DNA of 64,000 nt from Eulemur rufifrons. Lineage: Eukaryota; Chordata; Mammalia; Primates; Lemuridae. The notes beneath the pieces are model-generated. The model was not told where the DNA came from, did no database searches, and saw nothing but the letters and a program-made list of their open reading frames with translations. The number at the start of each line of letters is the position of its first letter. The first letter of the stretch is position 1. Location of the stretch: positions 241,418,843 to 241,482,842 of the forward strand of contig NC_090989.1 in assembly GCF_041146395.1 (NCBI RefSeq), in the 5' to 3' direction. Positions 36,786-48,821 of this stretch are shown piece after piece. The position numbers and the translations under genes were made by a program.

Positions 36786-36968
36786 AGAGGGAGGAAGGTT
36801 TTGTAGCAAATGGAGTTGAAATTAAGAGTGCAGAATCGAAGAGTTGATCACAAGTGAAGATGTGATATCAGATCCCTTGAAACTAAAAGAAAGAAGGGAA
36901 AGTTGGCATTTTCTACATTCTTAATGCTATGAAGGTATTTTATTACATTTTCTTCTTTTATGCTGCAG

Positions 36969-37097
36969 GTCCAGAATCTGTGCCTCCTTCCCTTCTTAAA
37001 GTGGTGATGAAACCCATAGCGGCTGTTGGAGAAAGCTACCAATATCCTCCTGTGAACTGGGCTGCACTCCTCTCTCCGCTTATGAGGCTAAACTTTG
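36969..37097 (+). CDS. FOCAD: FOCAD coding exon e10
   Basis: 129 bases: it completes the glycine from e9 and ends one base into another glycine codon. Acceptor ...tatgctgcAG, donor GTAAAT. It encodes PESVPPSLLKVVMKPIAAVG, then ESYQYPPVNWAALLSPLMRLNF. The proline-rich PPSLL and YPPVNW segments are characteristic landmarks that made the family identification easy. Confidence 0.95.
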
Positions 37098-38859
37098 GTA
37101 AATACCAGATGTTTTTAGGTCTTTAGACTTTGCTTTTAGGCTTTGATCTGAGTAGAAAAACATATTCTGTGTCACAGTTGGTAGTGACTGGATAGACCTT
37201 TTGAATCTTGAGGTTTGTCATGTTGGATGTGGCTGGGTTACTTTCACTAAGTCATTGAGTCCCTCGGTGAGGAGGAAGAGGTCTAAACACACAGGCCAGA
37301 TACATTCATGAAACACAATCCTTGACTGAGGTGTGCATGATGCTGGGACTGCGGTGCAGGTGCCATGAAGCCTGGGTTGGTGGTTATCAGACTGTACTTC
37401 CAGAGCCGTAGGTTTCAAGCAGTACCATATGGGATGCTGTATAAGTTTTCTCTGGAACAAATTACTACACACTTAGTGGCTTGAAACAGCACAAATTTAT
37501 TATCTTTACAGTTCTGTAGGCCAGAAGTCCAACATGTTTCTCACCAGACTAAGATCAAGGTGTCAGCAGCACAGAATTTCTTTCTAGAGGCTCTAGGGGA
37601 GAATCCATTTCTTTTTCTTCTCCAGCTTTTAGAGGCTTCCCACAATCTTTGACTTATGTCACTTTTTCTCCATCTTCAAAGCAAACAATGGAGGGCTGAG
37701 GTCTTCACACACTGTTATCTTTCTGGTTCTCTACAGCCAGGAAATGTTTTCTACCTTTAAGGACTCACATTGATTAATGGGCTCACTTAAATAATTCAGG
37801 ATAATCTCCCCATCTCATGATCGTTAACCTTAATCACATCTGCACATTTTCTTTGCCATATAAGGTGATATATTCACAGGCTCCAGGAATTAGAATGTGG
37901 GCATCATCGGGGGCCATTATTTTGTCTACCACAATTATTTTGTGGTGAGAGGCAAAGTGAATACACACCTCAATGCCCCCCAATTCATCCACAGCAACCT
38001 CTTTTATACAGAATGGTCCACATGCAAATGTAATTTCATATACTTGATCCAAAAAAAAAAGAACAATTTAAAGTGTTATAAAATTGCATGGGTTTGCATT
38101 TGCCATGAGTGTTCTATCACAGCAGAGTGCTTACTTACATATGATACACAAAATGACTTGTGTACTGTAATTTATGTGCAATTTAAAAGATAACTAAAGA
38201 TGATTTTGACTATATACAATTTTTCACTTAAATGCTTTCATTTGAACCTAATCTCTCTATAAGATATGATGTCACCATGCTGGGTTTCCAGAGATTTCAT
38301 TTGAAAATATGTTCCTTTGTCTCTCCCCTACTTTTGTGTGGTATATTGAAAATGTTTGTTTTTTAGTAAAATCCTTAGATAAAAAGAAGAAATGGTCTCA
38401 TTGGGAAAATAAGTCTGCTGATGGGGATCAGGCTACTAAAAAGACTTGATCACTAGAGAATGTGGCTACATTTTTAAGTCATTCCAGACCTCTATATATT
38501 TCGCTATGTGCTGAGTATGAGATGGAGAGGAGGGTAGAATAGAGACCCAAGGGTTTTTTAGCTAGAATTTTCTCATATTTTCAACAGCTTTTGAGTGTGT
38601 AGGTTTCTCTGGATATTGTAAGAGAAATTTCCCTACCTAGTTCACGTCCCTCGTCAGTTCCAAGACTTGGGACTGTGATACCATTGGACACATTCTTTTG
38701 CCTCATAACCAACAAGTCTCTTGAAATACCTTCTGCTTTACTGAAGTTCTGTGACCTGCAGAATTCACACAACCAGATGCTTTGATTTGAGATATTAAAG
38801 CCTGAAAATGAGTCAGAGAAGCAGCTATATTACAGATTCTTTTCCTTTCTCTCTTTCAG
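37098..38859 (+). other. FOCAD: FOCAD intron 10
   Basis: About 1.8 kb. A reverse MLT1-type LTR occupies 37,435-37,933. The rest, 37,934-38,859, is AT-rich with no recognised feature. It ends with ...ttcctttctctctttcAG. Confidence 0.7.
37435..37933 (-). mobile_element. MaLR solo LTR (MLT1-type), reverse
   Basis: Read on the minus strand it begins TGTGGTAGAC, includes 'aataaatttgtgctgtttca' (poly-A signal region) and ends ...ATACAGCA, with the TG...CA ends of an LTR. Plus-strand phrases such as 'ccaggaattagaatgtgggc' and 'cctttaaggactcacattga' fit an old ERVL-MaLR LTR. No internal region flanks it. Confidence 0.75.
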
Positions 38860-38975
38860 GTGAAGAGATCCAGCAACTGTGCCTTGAAATTATGGTGACC
38901 CAGGCACAGTCATCCCAGAACGCAGCTGCACTGTTGGGCTTGTGGGTGATGCCGCCACTGATCCATAGTCTGAGT
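38860..38975 (+). CDS. FOCAD: FOCAD coding exon e11
   Basis: 116 bases: it completes a glycine codon and ends on a boundary after serine. Donor GTATGT. It encodes EEIQQLCLEIMVTQAQSSQN, then AAALLGLWVMPPLIHSLS. The acceptor is preceded by an excellent pyrimidine tract. Confidence 0.95.
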
Positions 38976-40036
38976 GTATGTAGCCATTAAGGGTGTTGGC
39001 CAAGGGGAGGATATGGTTCTTTTGGAGGAGACTAACATTTGTGTGGGTGTGTGTTCTCAAGGTCAAGAGTGGACAAATGGGATCTTACAAAACTTGAGGG
39101 CTTTGATGGTAGCTGGCCTGCAGGTTGGAAAATTATATAGTTCAGAACACCACCTAGCTGTTATCATTCACACTTTAGCCACCATTTATTACAAAAAGGG
39201 GAAAGTTATGATCAGTGGAATTAAAGTTCCTGTTTCAAGATTATACAGCTAGAAAGTTGTGGAATTGTTTCTTTGATTATGTGGTATATGTAATCATTTC
39301 AGTAGGTATTAAGATGAAAGCAAACCCACATGCACTGGACTCGCCTAGGTATTATTCCTCCCTTTCCCAGAGGAGGCAGTGATTAAGGTGAGTCTTGAAG
39401 GCTCAGTAGGATTTGGTTAGGCATTGAATCAGGGGATGTAGGTGGGAGGGTGTAAGTGGAAAGAGTGAAACATCTCTGCTGGGATGCTTAGCTTGAGCAA
39501 AGTATTGAGGAAGAAGTGACCCAGCCTGGTGTTTGTGACAAAGGCTAGCCCCTTCCAGGTATAGGCCAAGGGTAGACAGGAAGAATAGGGCAAGAGTGTT
39601 TAAAGACGGGTAGTTGGTAAAGATGTATAATTTTGGATTTCAAGCTAGGACAGAAAAATGCATTCCATTAGAAGTTTACCAGTTGATAAAAGTTAAATGC
39701 TCTCATCTTTGAATTGTCTCCGTAATCTGGCCTATTACTCTTCTGTTCTAGGAGGCTTTTAATCTTTGAGAATAACCCTTACCTCTTGGCTTTTGTCCCT
39801 ACTCTGAACTGTTTTTTTTTTTTTTAAACCTTTCCTACTCCTCCCAGTCTTTTTAATTGAAGGTGGGCGTTACGGAGGTCTGCATCCTTTCTGTCAACTA
39901 TTAACATTGCTCTACCTGTCTGCTCCAAGTATCTCCCATCTAGCTGCCATTAACTGAGCACTTGCTATGTACATGGTACCTGCAAGCACTCAGTGAGTAC
40001 TTATAAGCATCAGATTTAATCTCTCTACAACCCTGG

Positions 40037-40730
40037 CAGGATCATTTTTAAACAGCTTTATTGAGTTACAATTTACATAGCTTAAAATATGACCATTTTA
40101 AGTATAAAATTTGATGAGTTTTAGTACATTTATAGATTTTTAGTCATCACCAAGAACACTTCTATCACCTGACAAAGTTCCATTGTGTCTATTCGTAGTC
40201 AATTTTCACTCCCAACCTCAGACCCAGGCCACTACTGATGTGCTTTCTATCTCTATAATTTTGCCTTTTTTAAAAGAGCTGTTTTGGCTCACGCCTGTAA
40301 TCCGAGCACTCTGGGAGGCCGAGGCGGGTGGGTCACTTGAGGTCAGGAGTTTGATACCAGCCTGAGCAAGAGCGAGACCCCATCTCTACTAAAAAAAAAA
40401 AAAAAAATAGAAAGAAATTAGCAGGCCAACTAAAAATATACAGAAAAAATTAGCCGGGCATGATGGCGCATGCCTGTAGTTCCAGTGACTCAGGAGGCTG
40501 AGGCAGAAGGATTGCTTGAGCCCAGGAGTTGGAGGTTGCTGTGAGTGAGGCTGATGCCACAGCACTCTAGCCTGGGCAAAAGAGTGAGACTGTCTCAAAA
40601 AAAAAAAAAAAAAAAAAAAACTGTTATATAAATTTAAATTTTATATACATTTTATAAATTCTTTAGAATGAAATCATACAATATGAAGTTTTATGTCTGA
40701 CTTATTTCACTTCTGAGAGATATATTTTAT
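40037..40730 (-). mobile_element. Old L1 3' end, antisense, carrying an Alu
   Basis: 'cagctttattgagttacaat', 'ttacatagcttaaaatatga' and, after the Alu, 'agaatgaaatcatacaatat' form one old L1 3' UTR read backwards. The Alu occupies about 40,283-40,620. Confidence 0.75.
40283..40620 (+). mobile_element. Strepsirrhine-type Alu, forward
   Basis: 'ggctcacgcctgtaatccga', the linker 'atagaaagaaattagcaggc' then 'caactaaaaatata', and 'gaggttgctgtgagtgaggc' are diagnostic of lemur/galago Alu. It ends in a long A tail. 'ctgtt' on both sides is a possible short duplication. Confidence 0.9.
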
Positions 40731-41759
40731 CATTTCCATTTTACAGGTTGATAAACTGAGGCAGGTGGAGGTCAAGCAAAGTTTGCGTAGCCAGTGAACG
40801 GGAGAGTTGTGTCTAGCTGACTTCAAAGCCCTATTCTGTTAACTCCTTCTTCCTTTATAATCAGGCCTATCTCCAATAGTCCATTTTGTTGACCTCAGAA
40901 ATTTTTCTTTGCCATTTGTCTTTGATTATAGGTCTTTATTATTATTTCTGTTAATTGATAAGTTCATTTTCTTATAAAATCATGAGATAGCATATTCTTT
41001 AAAATTAGCTGTTCACAACACTGATGCAAGCAACTACATTGATCTTTTTAGAAATTTACTGATTTCATGGTCAGATTTTATTTTTTAGACCACTTCTTTT
41101 AGACTTGCTGCCCCTTTAGTATCATACTGATGTTTCTAAGAATCTTTGAAGCCCATTCTCTTAAAGTCCATGTTACATAACAGAGCTGTTACTAACCTTG
41201 CCCCTTCTTGGCTCTCAGGAACTCTAAGATGCCTTGGTCAGTTCCACATACTCAGCTGGAGGTTTTTCTTTGGTCAGAAATGGTCCCAACATGCCAGTTC
41301 TCCTTATAACTTTTTTAGTTTTTCCCAGAAGAAATTAATAATATCAGATACTTTGTTTAGTTGATTTCCAGCAGATGAACTTCTAATCTCCCGGAGCTTT
41401 TCTTGCCAGAGAAGGCGACCTTTTAAAACTAAAAAGCAACTGTAATGTACTTTCAGAAGTAGCATTTTATTCTCTTCACTGCAAAGATCCAAGGTTTAAG
41501 CTGAGTAGTTCACAGATGGATTGGCAGATACCATATACACACATGAGTCACCCTGGCTCAGAAGTGACTGCAGCAGCCAAAATTACATGCATTAGTGGCC
41601 CATTGGACCATGAAGCTGTGGGAAAATGAGGGAAGAAGGAAGTAACCTGAACCTTTTATCTCTCAGTCTGCCCTCAAGCACAGTGATGACCAAGAGGTTT
41701 TGAGTGTTGCAAACCCAGACTTGCCTGTTTCCATCTGACCTGTTTGGTTTCACTTCCAG

Positions 41760-42020
41760 CTGAATATAAAGAAATACCTTCTGGTGTCTGCACCTCTGTG
41801 GATAAAACACGTCTCTGATGAACAGCTCCTGGCTTTTGTTGAAAACGTAATGGTGGCAGTTTTTAAAGTGGCTTTGCCGCTTTGCAATCCTGAATTACGC
41901 CCAAGTGCCTTACAGGGTCTGAGCCTGGCCATGAAACTGCCCAGCCCTGCCTACCACCTCTGGAGTCTGCTCTGTGAAGCTACTGGGAAAATTTTTGACC
42001 TTCTACCAAGTAAGATTCGG
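41760..42020 (+). CDS. FOCAD: FOCAD coding exon e12
   Basis: 261 bases (87 codons), phase 0 at both ends, acceptor ...ggtttcacttccAG, donor GTGAGG. It is the longest coding exon here. It encodes LNIKKYLLVSAPLWIKHVSD, a hydrophobic helix (LLAFVENVMVAVFKVALPLC), then LPSPAYHLWSLLCEATGKIF and DLLPSKIR. Confidence 0.96.
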
Positions 42021-43038
<1,018 letters not shown>

Positions 43039-43128
43039 AGAAATGACCTAGAGCTGTATGTCGGTGTAGCAAAATGCCTCTCAGAAATGACAGATGATGA
43101 CGTCAATCGGGTTGCCCAGATTACTAAG
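43039..43128 (+). CDS. FOCAD: FOCAD coding exon e13
   Basis: 90 bases (30 codons), phase 0 at both ends, acceptor ...cttccttaccAG, donor GTAATA. It encodes RNDLELYVGVAKCLSEMTDD, then DVNRVAQITK. The acidic MTDDDVNR stretch is recognisable. Confidence 0.95.
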
Positions 43129-43716
43129 GTAATAACTTATCCATCTATATTTTTTTTCATTATTGAGGCAGGAATTACCATTGAAAAATTGATTGCTGTT
43201 TCCTTTTGGCTGAAGCTAGTTTTGCCTCATATTTGTTACTGGTTAATTTTAGAAAACTGTATCTTTCTGTTTCACTGTGGGGTCTAGTGTCCAGCCTACT
43301 AGTATGATTAGTGCTTAATAAATGTTGTACGGTGCCTACCAGTGAGATGTTTAAAAAGACAAAAAACAAATAAAAAATATTGTATGTATGGATACATGGG
43401 TGAATAGCTTTTTAACCCAATTTCTGCCACTTTGTCCTTCACCTGATAGTATCCTTTTGGAATGAAGAAAGGTGACTGATTGACAAGCAAGCACTAGCGG
43501 CCCTGACACAGGATAATTTACAAGTACCCTCCATACCCACATACAGTCAAATGATGAATGAACAAAAAAGTAACATATCAGTAAAGTTGCCAGATTTAGC
43601 AAATAAAATACAAGATTTTTTGTTAAATTTGAGTTGCAAATAATAATTTTTTAGTATATGTACATCTTAAAATGACATACTTGAATGGCAACCTTGCATA
43701 CCAGCCAATACTAATC

Positions 43717-44094
43717 GTCTAGAGCAGCGCTCCCCAGCCTTTTTGATAGCAGGGACCAGTTTCGTGGAAGACAGTTGTTCCACAGACTGGGGAGGTTGTC
43801 GGGGGGTTCACCCCCTCGGCTCCACCCCACCTCAGATCAGCAGGCGTTGGATTCTCGCAGGGAGCACGCCCACTGGATCCCTCGCATGCGCAGTTTGCAG
43901 TGGGGCACATGCTCCTATGAGGGTCTGACGCCGCTGCTGATCTGATGGGGGCGGGGCTTGGGCGGTGATGGAGCGATGGGGAGCAGCTGTGGGTGCAAGT
44001 GAGGCTTCGCTCCCTTGCCCGCCACTCGCCCCCTGCTGTGCCGCTCGGTTCCTGGTGTGCCGTGGCCCAGAGGTTGAGGGCTGCAGGTCTAGAG
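43717..44094. mobile_element. MER1-like hAT DNA transposon with exact 8-bp duplication
   Basis: GTCTAGAG lies at 43717-43724 and 44087-44094, the hAT (Charlie) target type NTCTAGAN. The body (43,725-44,086) is GC- and CpG-rich, with 'cagggaccagtttcgtggaa', 'ggcggtgatggagcgatggg' and 'ccctgctgtgccgctcggtt', as in non-autonomous MER1 elements. The terminal inverted repeats are imperfect. Confidence 0.85.
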
Positions 44095-44195
44095 AACTCT
44101 GAGCTCCCCCATAGCTGGTGGACTTCTTGGCATTTATTTTACTATATGACAGGTTTGCCTATTCTGTTGGATCCTTGAATTTCTGCATCGTATAG

Positions 44196-44382
44196 CAGTG
44201 GTTCTCAAAGTGTGGTCCCTGGACCAATGTCATCAGCATCACCTGGGAACTAATTAGAAACACAAGTTCTGAGTCCCACTCTAGACCTGCCAAATCAGAA
44301 ACCCTGGAGGTGGGACTGAGGAGTGTGGGTTTTAATAGTCTCTTAGGTGATTCTGGTGCATCCTAAGTTTTGAGAACCACTG
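44196..44382. mobile_element. MER5A (hAT-Charlie MITE)
   Basis: 187 bases bounded by cagtggttctcaaa... and ...ttttgagaaccactg, matching inverted ends. 'catcagcatcacctgggaac' and 'aatcagaaaccctggaggtg' are typical internal MER5A text. Confidence 0.93.
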
Positions 44383-44449
44383 TTACAGAGTATTTGGAAT
44401 AGCAGCATTTTGGAGATTAGCTTGCTTTAATCAAGGAGAAACAGTTTAA

Positions 44450-44695
44450 GGAAATGGTTAAAAGGGTGGATTCTGGAGCCTCACTGCTTTGGTTTGAAAT
44501 CCACCTCTGCAATTAGCAATGTGATCTTGGTTAAGTTTCATAATGTCTCCCTGCCTCAATTTCCTCATCTATAAAAGGGAGATAATAACACCTACCTGTT
44601 AGAGTTGTTTTGAAAGTTAAACGACTTAATTCATCCAAGTACTTGGAATAGTATCTGGCCCAAAGTGAGGACTCAGTAATTATTTATTATCATAA
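44450..44695 (+). repeat. MIR SINE, forward, near full length
   Basis: 'ggtggattctggagcctcac', 'aatgtgatcttggttaagtt', 'caatttcctcatctataaaa' and 'ggactcagtaattattta' follow the MIR order from head to tail. Confidence 0.85.
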
Positions 44696-44939
44696 TTATT
44701 ACATTTGTGTAACTAATTATATCTTATTACAGTCATACATTGTAGTTGGGAATAAATCATGTAATTTACTTCTTGGTACCTGGAGCTAGAGGTTGCTATG
44801 TTATAATCACATGGGTTCCTAAGCCCCATTCAGAACATTGTCATTGGAACATAATAGTGTTCTGATGTCCCCAAAGGAGTTAGTCTGCTCCACTGAGGTC
44901 AGAATTTTCTATTCATTTCTGGAAATAATAGAGGTAGAA

Positions 44940-46475
44940 TAAGATAGTGGTGGAGTGCACAGACTCCCTGGATTCCAATTCTTACTCTGCCAACTCTGGC
45001 TGTGTGACCTTAAGCAAATTACTTAACCTCTGTGCTTCAGTGTCCTCTCTGTAAAGGTGAGATGCTAATAGATCCACGCAGAGGGTTGGTGGAAGAATTA
45101 AATAGTTAAAACAGCAGTTGTCACATGTTTTGATCTTAGGAACACTTTAGTTTCTTACAAATTATTGAGGACCCCAAAGAGCTTTTATTTATATGTGTCG
45201 TATCTGTTGATATTTACCATATTAGAAATTAAAACTAGGCAAATTTAAAAATATTTACTTAATAAACCCATTACAACTTAACATGAATAATAAAAATAAT
45301 TTTTTAAAGCACAACTTAGAGAAGTGGTATTATCTTAAATTTTTACAAATCTCCTTAATGTCTGGCTTAATAGAAGACAGCTGAATTCTCATGGCTGCTG
45401 CTTCATTCCATCTGTTGTGATGTTGTTTTGGTGAAGTATGTGAAGAAATCTCAGCCTTATACAGATATGTAGGTGCAAAGAGGAAGAGTATGTAATAGTC
45501 TTTTCAGAGAATTATGAATGTCCTTCTTTGATATTACATCAAAACTCAACAACTGGTGATTTCTTAAAGGTTAATTGCAATGTAGAATCAGAAACCATGT
45601 CATTGAAACTAATATGCTTCATTACTTTAAAATCTGCTGGTCTGTCTGGCACTTTGGGTCTTGTACCCATGCATGATTTTGTAATATCATGCACTGGTCA
45701 TTTGGAAAATATTGGCTCACTGAGTTTTAAAGATCTTCCAAATGTTGACACAGTTCATTATATGATATAAAAACATATTTGTTAATATCACCAGTTATCA
45801 GGAAAGCCTTTTACATATTAGGAAGATGCCAAGCCCATAGAAGCAGAAACAAATTTTCCAAAAATCTAATTTTTACTCAGAAACTAAGATTTTATCATTA
45901 GGAACAAATACTGTCAGGTATTTTCCTTGAAGTGACAGACTCCGTTCAATTTTAAGAAAATAAGCTGTCATATATGCAGTGTGAATAATCATAGTTTGTC
46001 TGTCAATCATTCCTGCAAGTAAATGGTGTTCCATGAAAGGAGTGGCTGTGTCAGCTCACAGGTTAATCTTACAAGCGTTGTTCCTCGCCTTGCGACCACC
46101 ACATACTTGCGTGTGCAGCAGAAGTCCCTTATGAGTGTTTCCCAGTTTGTCCCACAGAATGTTAAAAAAAAATGTACTCAAGAGCCAAGTTTTAATGAAA
46201 CTAATAATTTTTATTGTTTACAAGGATATTTTAAGTGAAACTGGCTTTTTAAAAAAATACATATGGCAGTGAAAAATAAAATGAATACTAGTGCAGTTTG
46301 GTGTATATAAAAATAGTTTTGACCTCACAGAACCTCTAAAAAGGCCTTGAGATCCACCAGAAATCTGTGAATTACATTTTGAAAACCACTGAATTAATAC
46401 ATGTTAAAAGGCTTAGAATGGTGCTTGGCATATTATAAGCACTATATTTGTTAGTTATCCTTTTATTATTATCAT
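44940..46475 (+). repeat. MIR SINE split by a hAT insertion
   Basis: The left part is 44,940-45,111 ('tctggctgtgtgaccttaag', 'ggaagaattaaatagttaaa'). The right part is 46,392-46,475 ('aattaatacatgttaaaagg', 'atggtgcttggcatattata'). The two halves join in the MIR consensus order across the hAT element. Confidence 0.8.
45112..46391. mobile_element. hAT-Charlie DNA transposon remnant, ~1.28 kb
   Basis: The ends cagcagttgtcacatg and ttttgaaaaccactg are degenerate inverted repeats. 'aattattgaggaccccaaag', 'aatgtctggcttaatagaag', 'tgttgacacagttcattata' and 'gtgtcagctcacaggttaat' are characteristic of a long Charlie-derived repeat. The flanks agttaaaa / aattaata are a decayed 8-bp duplication within the MIR. 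No transposase frame survives. Confidence 0.8.
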
Positions 46476-46725
46476 TTGTGTAAACTTAATATTATCACCA
46501 ACTAACCCCTGCACATATTTATTGTTTTTCATGAAGAAACAGGTGACATTACAACCCTGTATCGTACATTTTAATTTAGCACACAGGCAGATAGGTCACA
46601 TGCTGCAGAAAATGAACAGAATAATAACATCAAACTCCCCTTTTCTGTTTTCCCCCTCCCCTGAAATTCTGTAGCTACTTCAGTTTTAATTTACTAGTAA
46701 CTGAACAATTTACTTTTTTTTGCAG

Positions 46726-46903
46726 AGCAACATAGAAAAGGCTGCCTTTGTCAAACTGTACTTAATCTCTCAAGGACGGTTCCCCTTGATGAACTTGACT
46801 GATATACTGTGTGTGGCTGTGCAGCACCATGAGAAAGAGATGCTGGCCTGGATGATTCTGCACAGCTTATACCAGGCACGGATCATCAGCCATGCCAACA
46901 CAG
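46726..46903 (+). CDS. FOCAD: FOCAD coding exon e14
   Basis: 178 bases, phase 0 start, ending one base into glycine (G|GT). Acceptor ...ttttttttgcAG, donor GTGAGG. It encodes SNIEKAAFVKLYLISQGRFP, LMNLTDILCVAVQHHEKEML and AWMILHSLYQARIISHANT. Confidence 0.96.
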
Positions 46904-48723
46904 GTGAGGCCAGCCTGCCTGCTGTCCCTTTTAAGTTGTACTTGTCTTCTCAACTTAAAATTTAGTTTAGTGCTTCTTGACACAGGTTAGGACTTTGTAC
47001 CGCAAGTGAGGAGTACCTTGGATGGAAATGAGCTCACAACATCCACTTTCTGGAGATAAGAATGTGTTCTTTTGAGGCTTTTTATATTGTGTTTGGCTCT
47101 TTAGACCCTCAAGGATACAAACGAGTGGACCAGGTTGCTTCTGCCTGTTTAACTTCAGTTTCCCAAACACACAAGATGTCAGTTGCTTCTGCCGGATGAT
47201 TTTAGGAAAATGGCTTTTGGGTAGTCATTTAATAAACAAAAGAGAAAACAGAAACAAAAAAATTAAATAGTTATTTTATAGAAGAACTTCCCAGGAATGA
47301 GACTAATAAAATCTGGCTACCCTACATGCTTTCTTAAGCCTGAAGCTCTGCTGATGAATTACATGGTGCAACTTTTAGACCATTGTAGACTTTATATTTT
47401 AATAATCACTGGATAAGGGAGCTCCTCCATTACTCCTTCATCTCTTTGGTCATATGCTTATAATTTCTCCAGACTACCTTCAAATTCTAAATGGCCACTG
47501 GGTTACATGGTTAAGATGTGGCTGGGAAGCCCGGTGATCACAGACAAGTTACTTATGTTTATGTGCCCCGTTTTCCCCATCCTTCTCTTATATCTTTATG
47601 ATTTTGAGGGGAAACCGACAAACATGTCTGTAATTCTCCGTAAGACTGTGTAAGAAATTTTGATTCATCCTCTTTGGCAGTTCAGACAGTTGCCCCGTAT
47701 GTGCATTAGTGCCTGCCCACTGAAAAATGAACCTGTGATGAGAAACTGGATTTTTCATTCTAAGCCCCAAAGTGTATTAGGAAGAAATCAAGTAGGTGTT
47801 TCCAATTAAACATGAAGTTACATGCAATAAACTGAAATAAATTTGGCGTTGCCTTTTGTTCTGACTAGCCAGCTCTCAAATGTAGTTCCCATTTTCCTCT
47901 TACTAAATTTTAAAACCCTTCCTAAGTAGTCTTTACTGTGTTTAAAAATTAAAAAGGGGGAAACAATCAATATTTCTTCTAATGTTTGTTCCTCGGTTAC
48001 CTTATAATGGTTGGTTTTTATTTTTCTTTATATGTCTTTGGGATGGGTTTCCTCTGTGATTCTGGCATAGATTGGGAACACTTAAGCAAAGGAAAACTAT
48101 AAAAACAGTTAATGATCCAAAATTCAACATTATTGGCTAGTTGGCATGCCAGATTTCTCCTAATGTGTTTAACACATTAACTGCCACATTTTTTTCCTCG
48201 GGTCCGTGGTGTTTTATTATGAAAATAGAATAAAAACTTTGAAAACAAAATGATCTTTTCTGATTTAATGAAAATTTTTTTATTTTTTATTGTTTTCTGT
48301 GTGCGAGTTATATACAACTCAAAAAAATAGTTCATGTGGCTCCCAAGGTGAAGAGATGTGTGAGTTACGAATGCTTCACAAGGCCTCAGGCTCAAAACTA
48401 GCATGAGCTAAATACAACTCACGTGGCAATTAATGTGTTAATTTTCAGAGAGAAACTCCAGCAAATGCATTTAATTAGTAATGAGCATAGAGATTTGAAA
48501 AATAGATTAGTTTTTGAAAATTAAAGACCAAAATACAGTTACCTGATGTGTTAAAGAATTCTCTCACAGGCAATCGCAAGTCTCAGGTATTGCAAGAGAA
48601 CTTGAAACTGTTTAGTGGAATCCTCACCAGGTGTTGTGCTTTAGTTACGATGGTTATTACTGATCCGTTTTACATTTCAAAGGAAAACCATGGTCTAGTA
48701 AGGAAATATCCTTTTTGTTTCAG
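46904..48723 (+). other. FOCAD: FOCAD intron 14
   Basis: About 1.8 kb. The only recognised element is the piggyBac-like MITE. 46,904-48,168 shows nothing I can classify. Confidence 0.65.
48169..48441. mobile_element. piggyBac-like MITE (TTAA target, 14/15 inverted ends)
   Basis: TTAA at 48169-48172 and 48438-48441 brackets 265 bases. The left end is cacattaactgccac (48173-48187). The right end, reverse-complemented, is cacattaattgccac, one mismatch in 15. TTAA duplication with terminal inverted repeats is the hallmark of piggyBac. There is no transposase. Short internal words (tacaactc, twice) repeat. Non-autonomous piggyBac elements are reported from mouse lemur; assignment to that group is inference. 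Confidence 0.75.
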
Positions 48724-48821
48724 GTGTATTAAAGAGAATGGAGTGGCTCTTGGAACTGATGGGTTATATCAGAAACGTTGCTTACCAGTCAACATCTGTT
48801 CAGAATGTGGCTCTTGATGAG
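48724..48821 (+). CDS. FOCAD: FOCAD coding exon e15
   Basis: 98 bases: it completes a glycine and ends on a boundary. Acceptor ...ctttttgtttcAG, donor GTACAA. It encodes VLKRMEWLLELMGYIRNVAY, then QSTSVQNVALDE. Confidence 0.95.

Larger units (their letters stand above)
19280..36968 (+). other. FOCAD: FOCAD intron 9 (17.7 kb, repeat-dense)
   Basis: The largest intron visible. In order: AT-rich sequence to 21,734 with an L2-like end near 19,765-19,865; a 37-base T-run; an old antisense L1 with an Alu inside; an L2-like end near 23,955-24,055; a TG/TA microsatellite; sequence I cannot classify (24,150-25,555); an L2 end; a forward L1 fragment; a long antisense L1 complex holding the ARL5A retrocopy; a second antisense L1; a minisatellite; 35,800-36,225 unclassified; a forward L1 3' end; and about 180 bases before e10. 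Confidence 0.8.
39955..40835 (-). repeat. MIR SINE split by an L1, itself split by an Alu
   Basis: The MIR left part (39,955-40,036, 'gagcacttgctatgtacatg') stops at 'ggatcattt'. The right part resumes near 40,730 at 'atcatttccattttacaggt' and runs to 'cttcaaagccc' at about 40,835. The repeated 'atcattt' is the likely duplication around the L1 insert. Confidence 0.75.
38976..41759 (+). other. FOCAD: FOCAD intron 11
   Basis: About 2.8 kb with a three-level nest of repeats at 39,955-40,835 (listed) and a MIR-like piece near 39,170-39,280. The rest (38,976-39,170, 39,280-39,955 and 40,836-41,759) shows nothing recognisable. Confidence 0.7.
43129..46725 (+). other. FOCAD: FOCAD intron 13 (DNA-transposon rich)
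   Basis: About 3.6 kb. In order: sequence without a visible feature (43,129-43,716), a MER1-like hAT, a MER5A, a MIR, a second MIR split by a larger hAT, then sequence without a visible feature (46,480-46,725) ending in a T tract and tgcAG. Confidence 0.8.
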
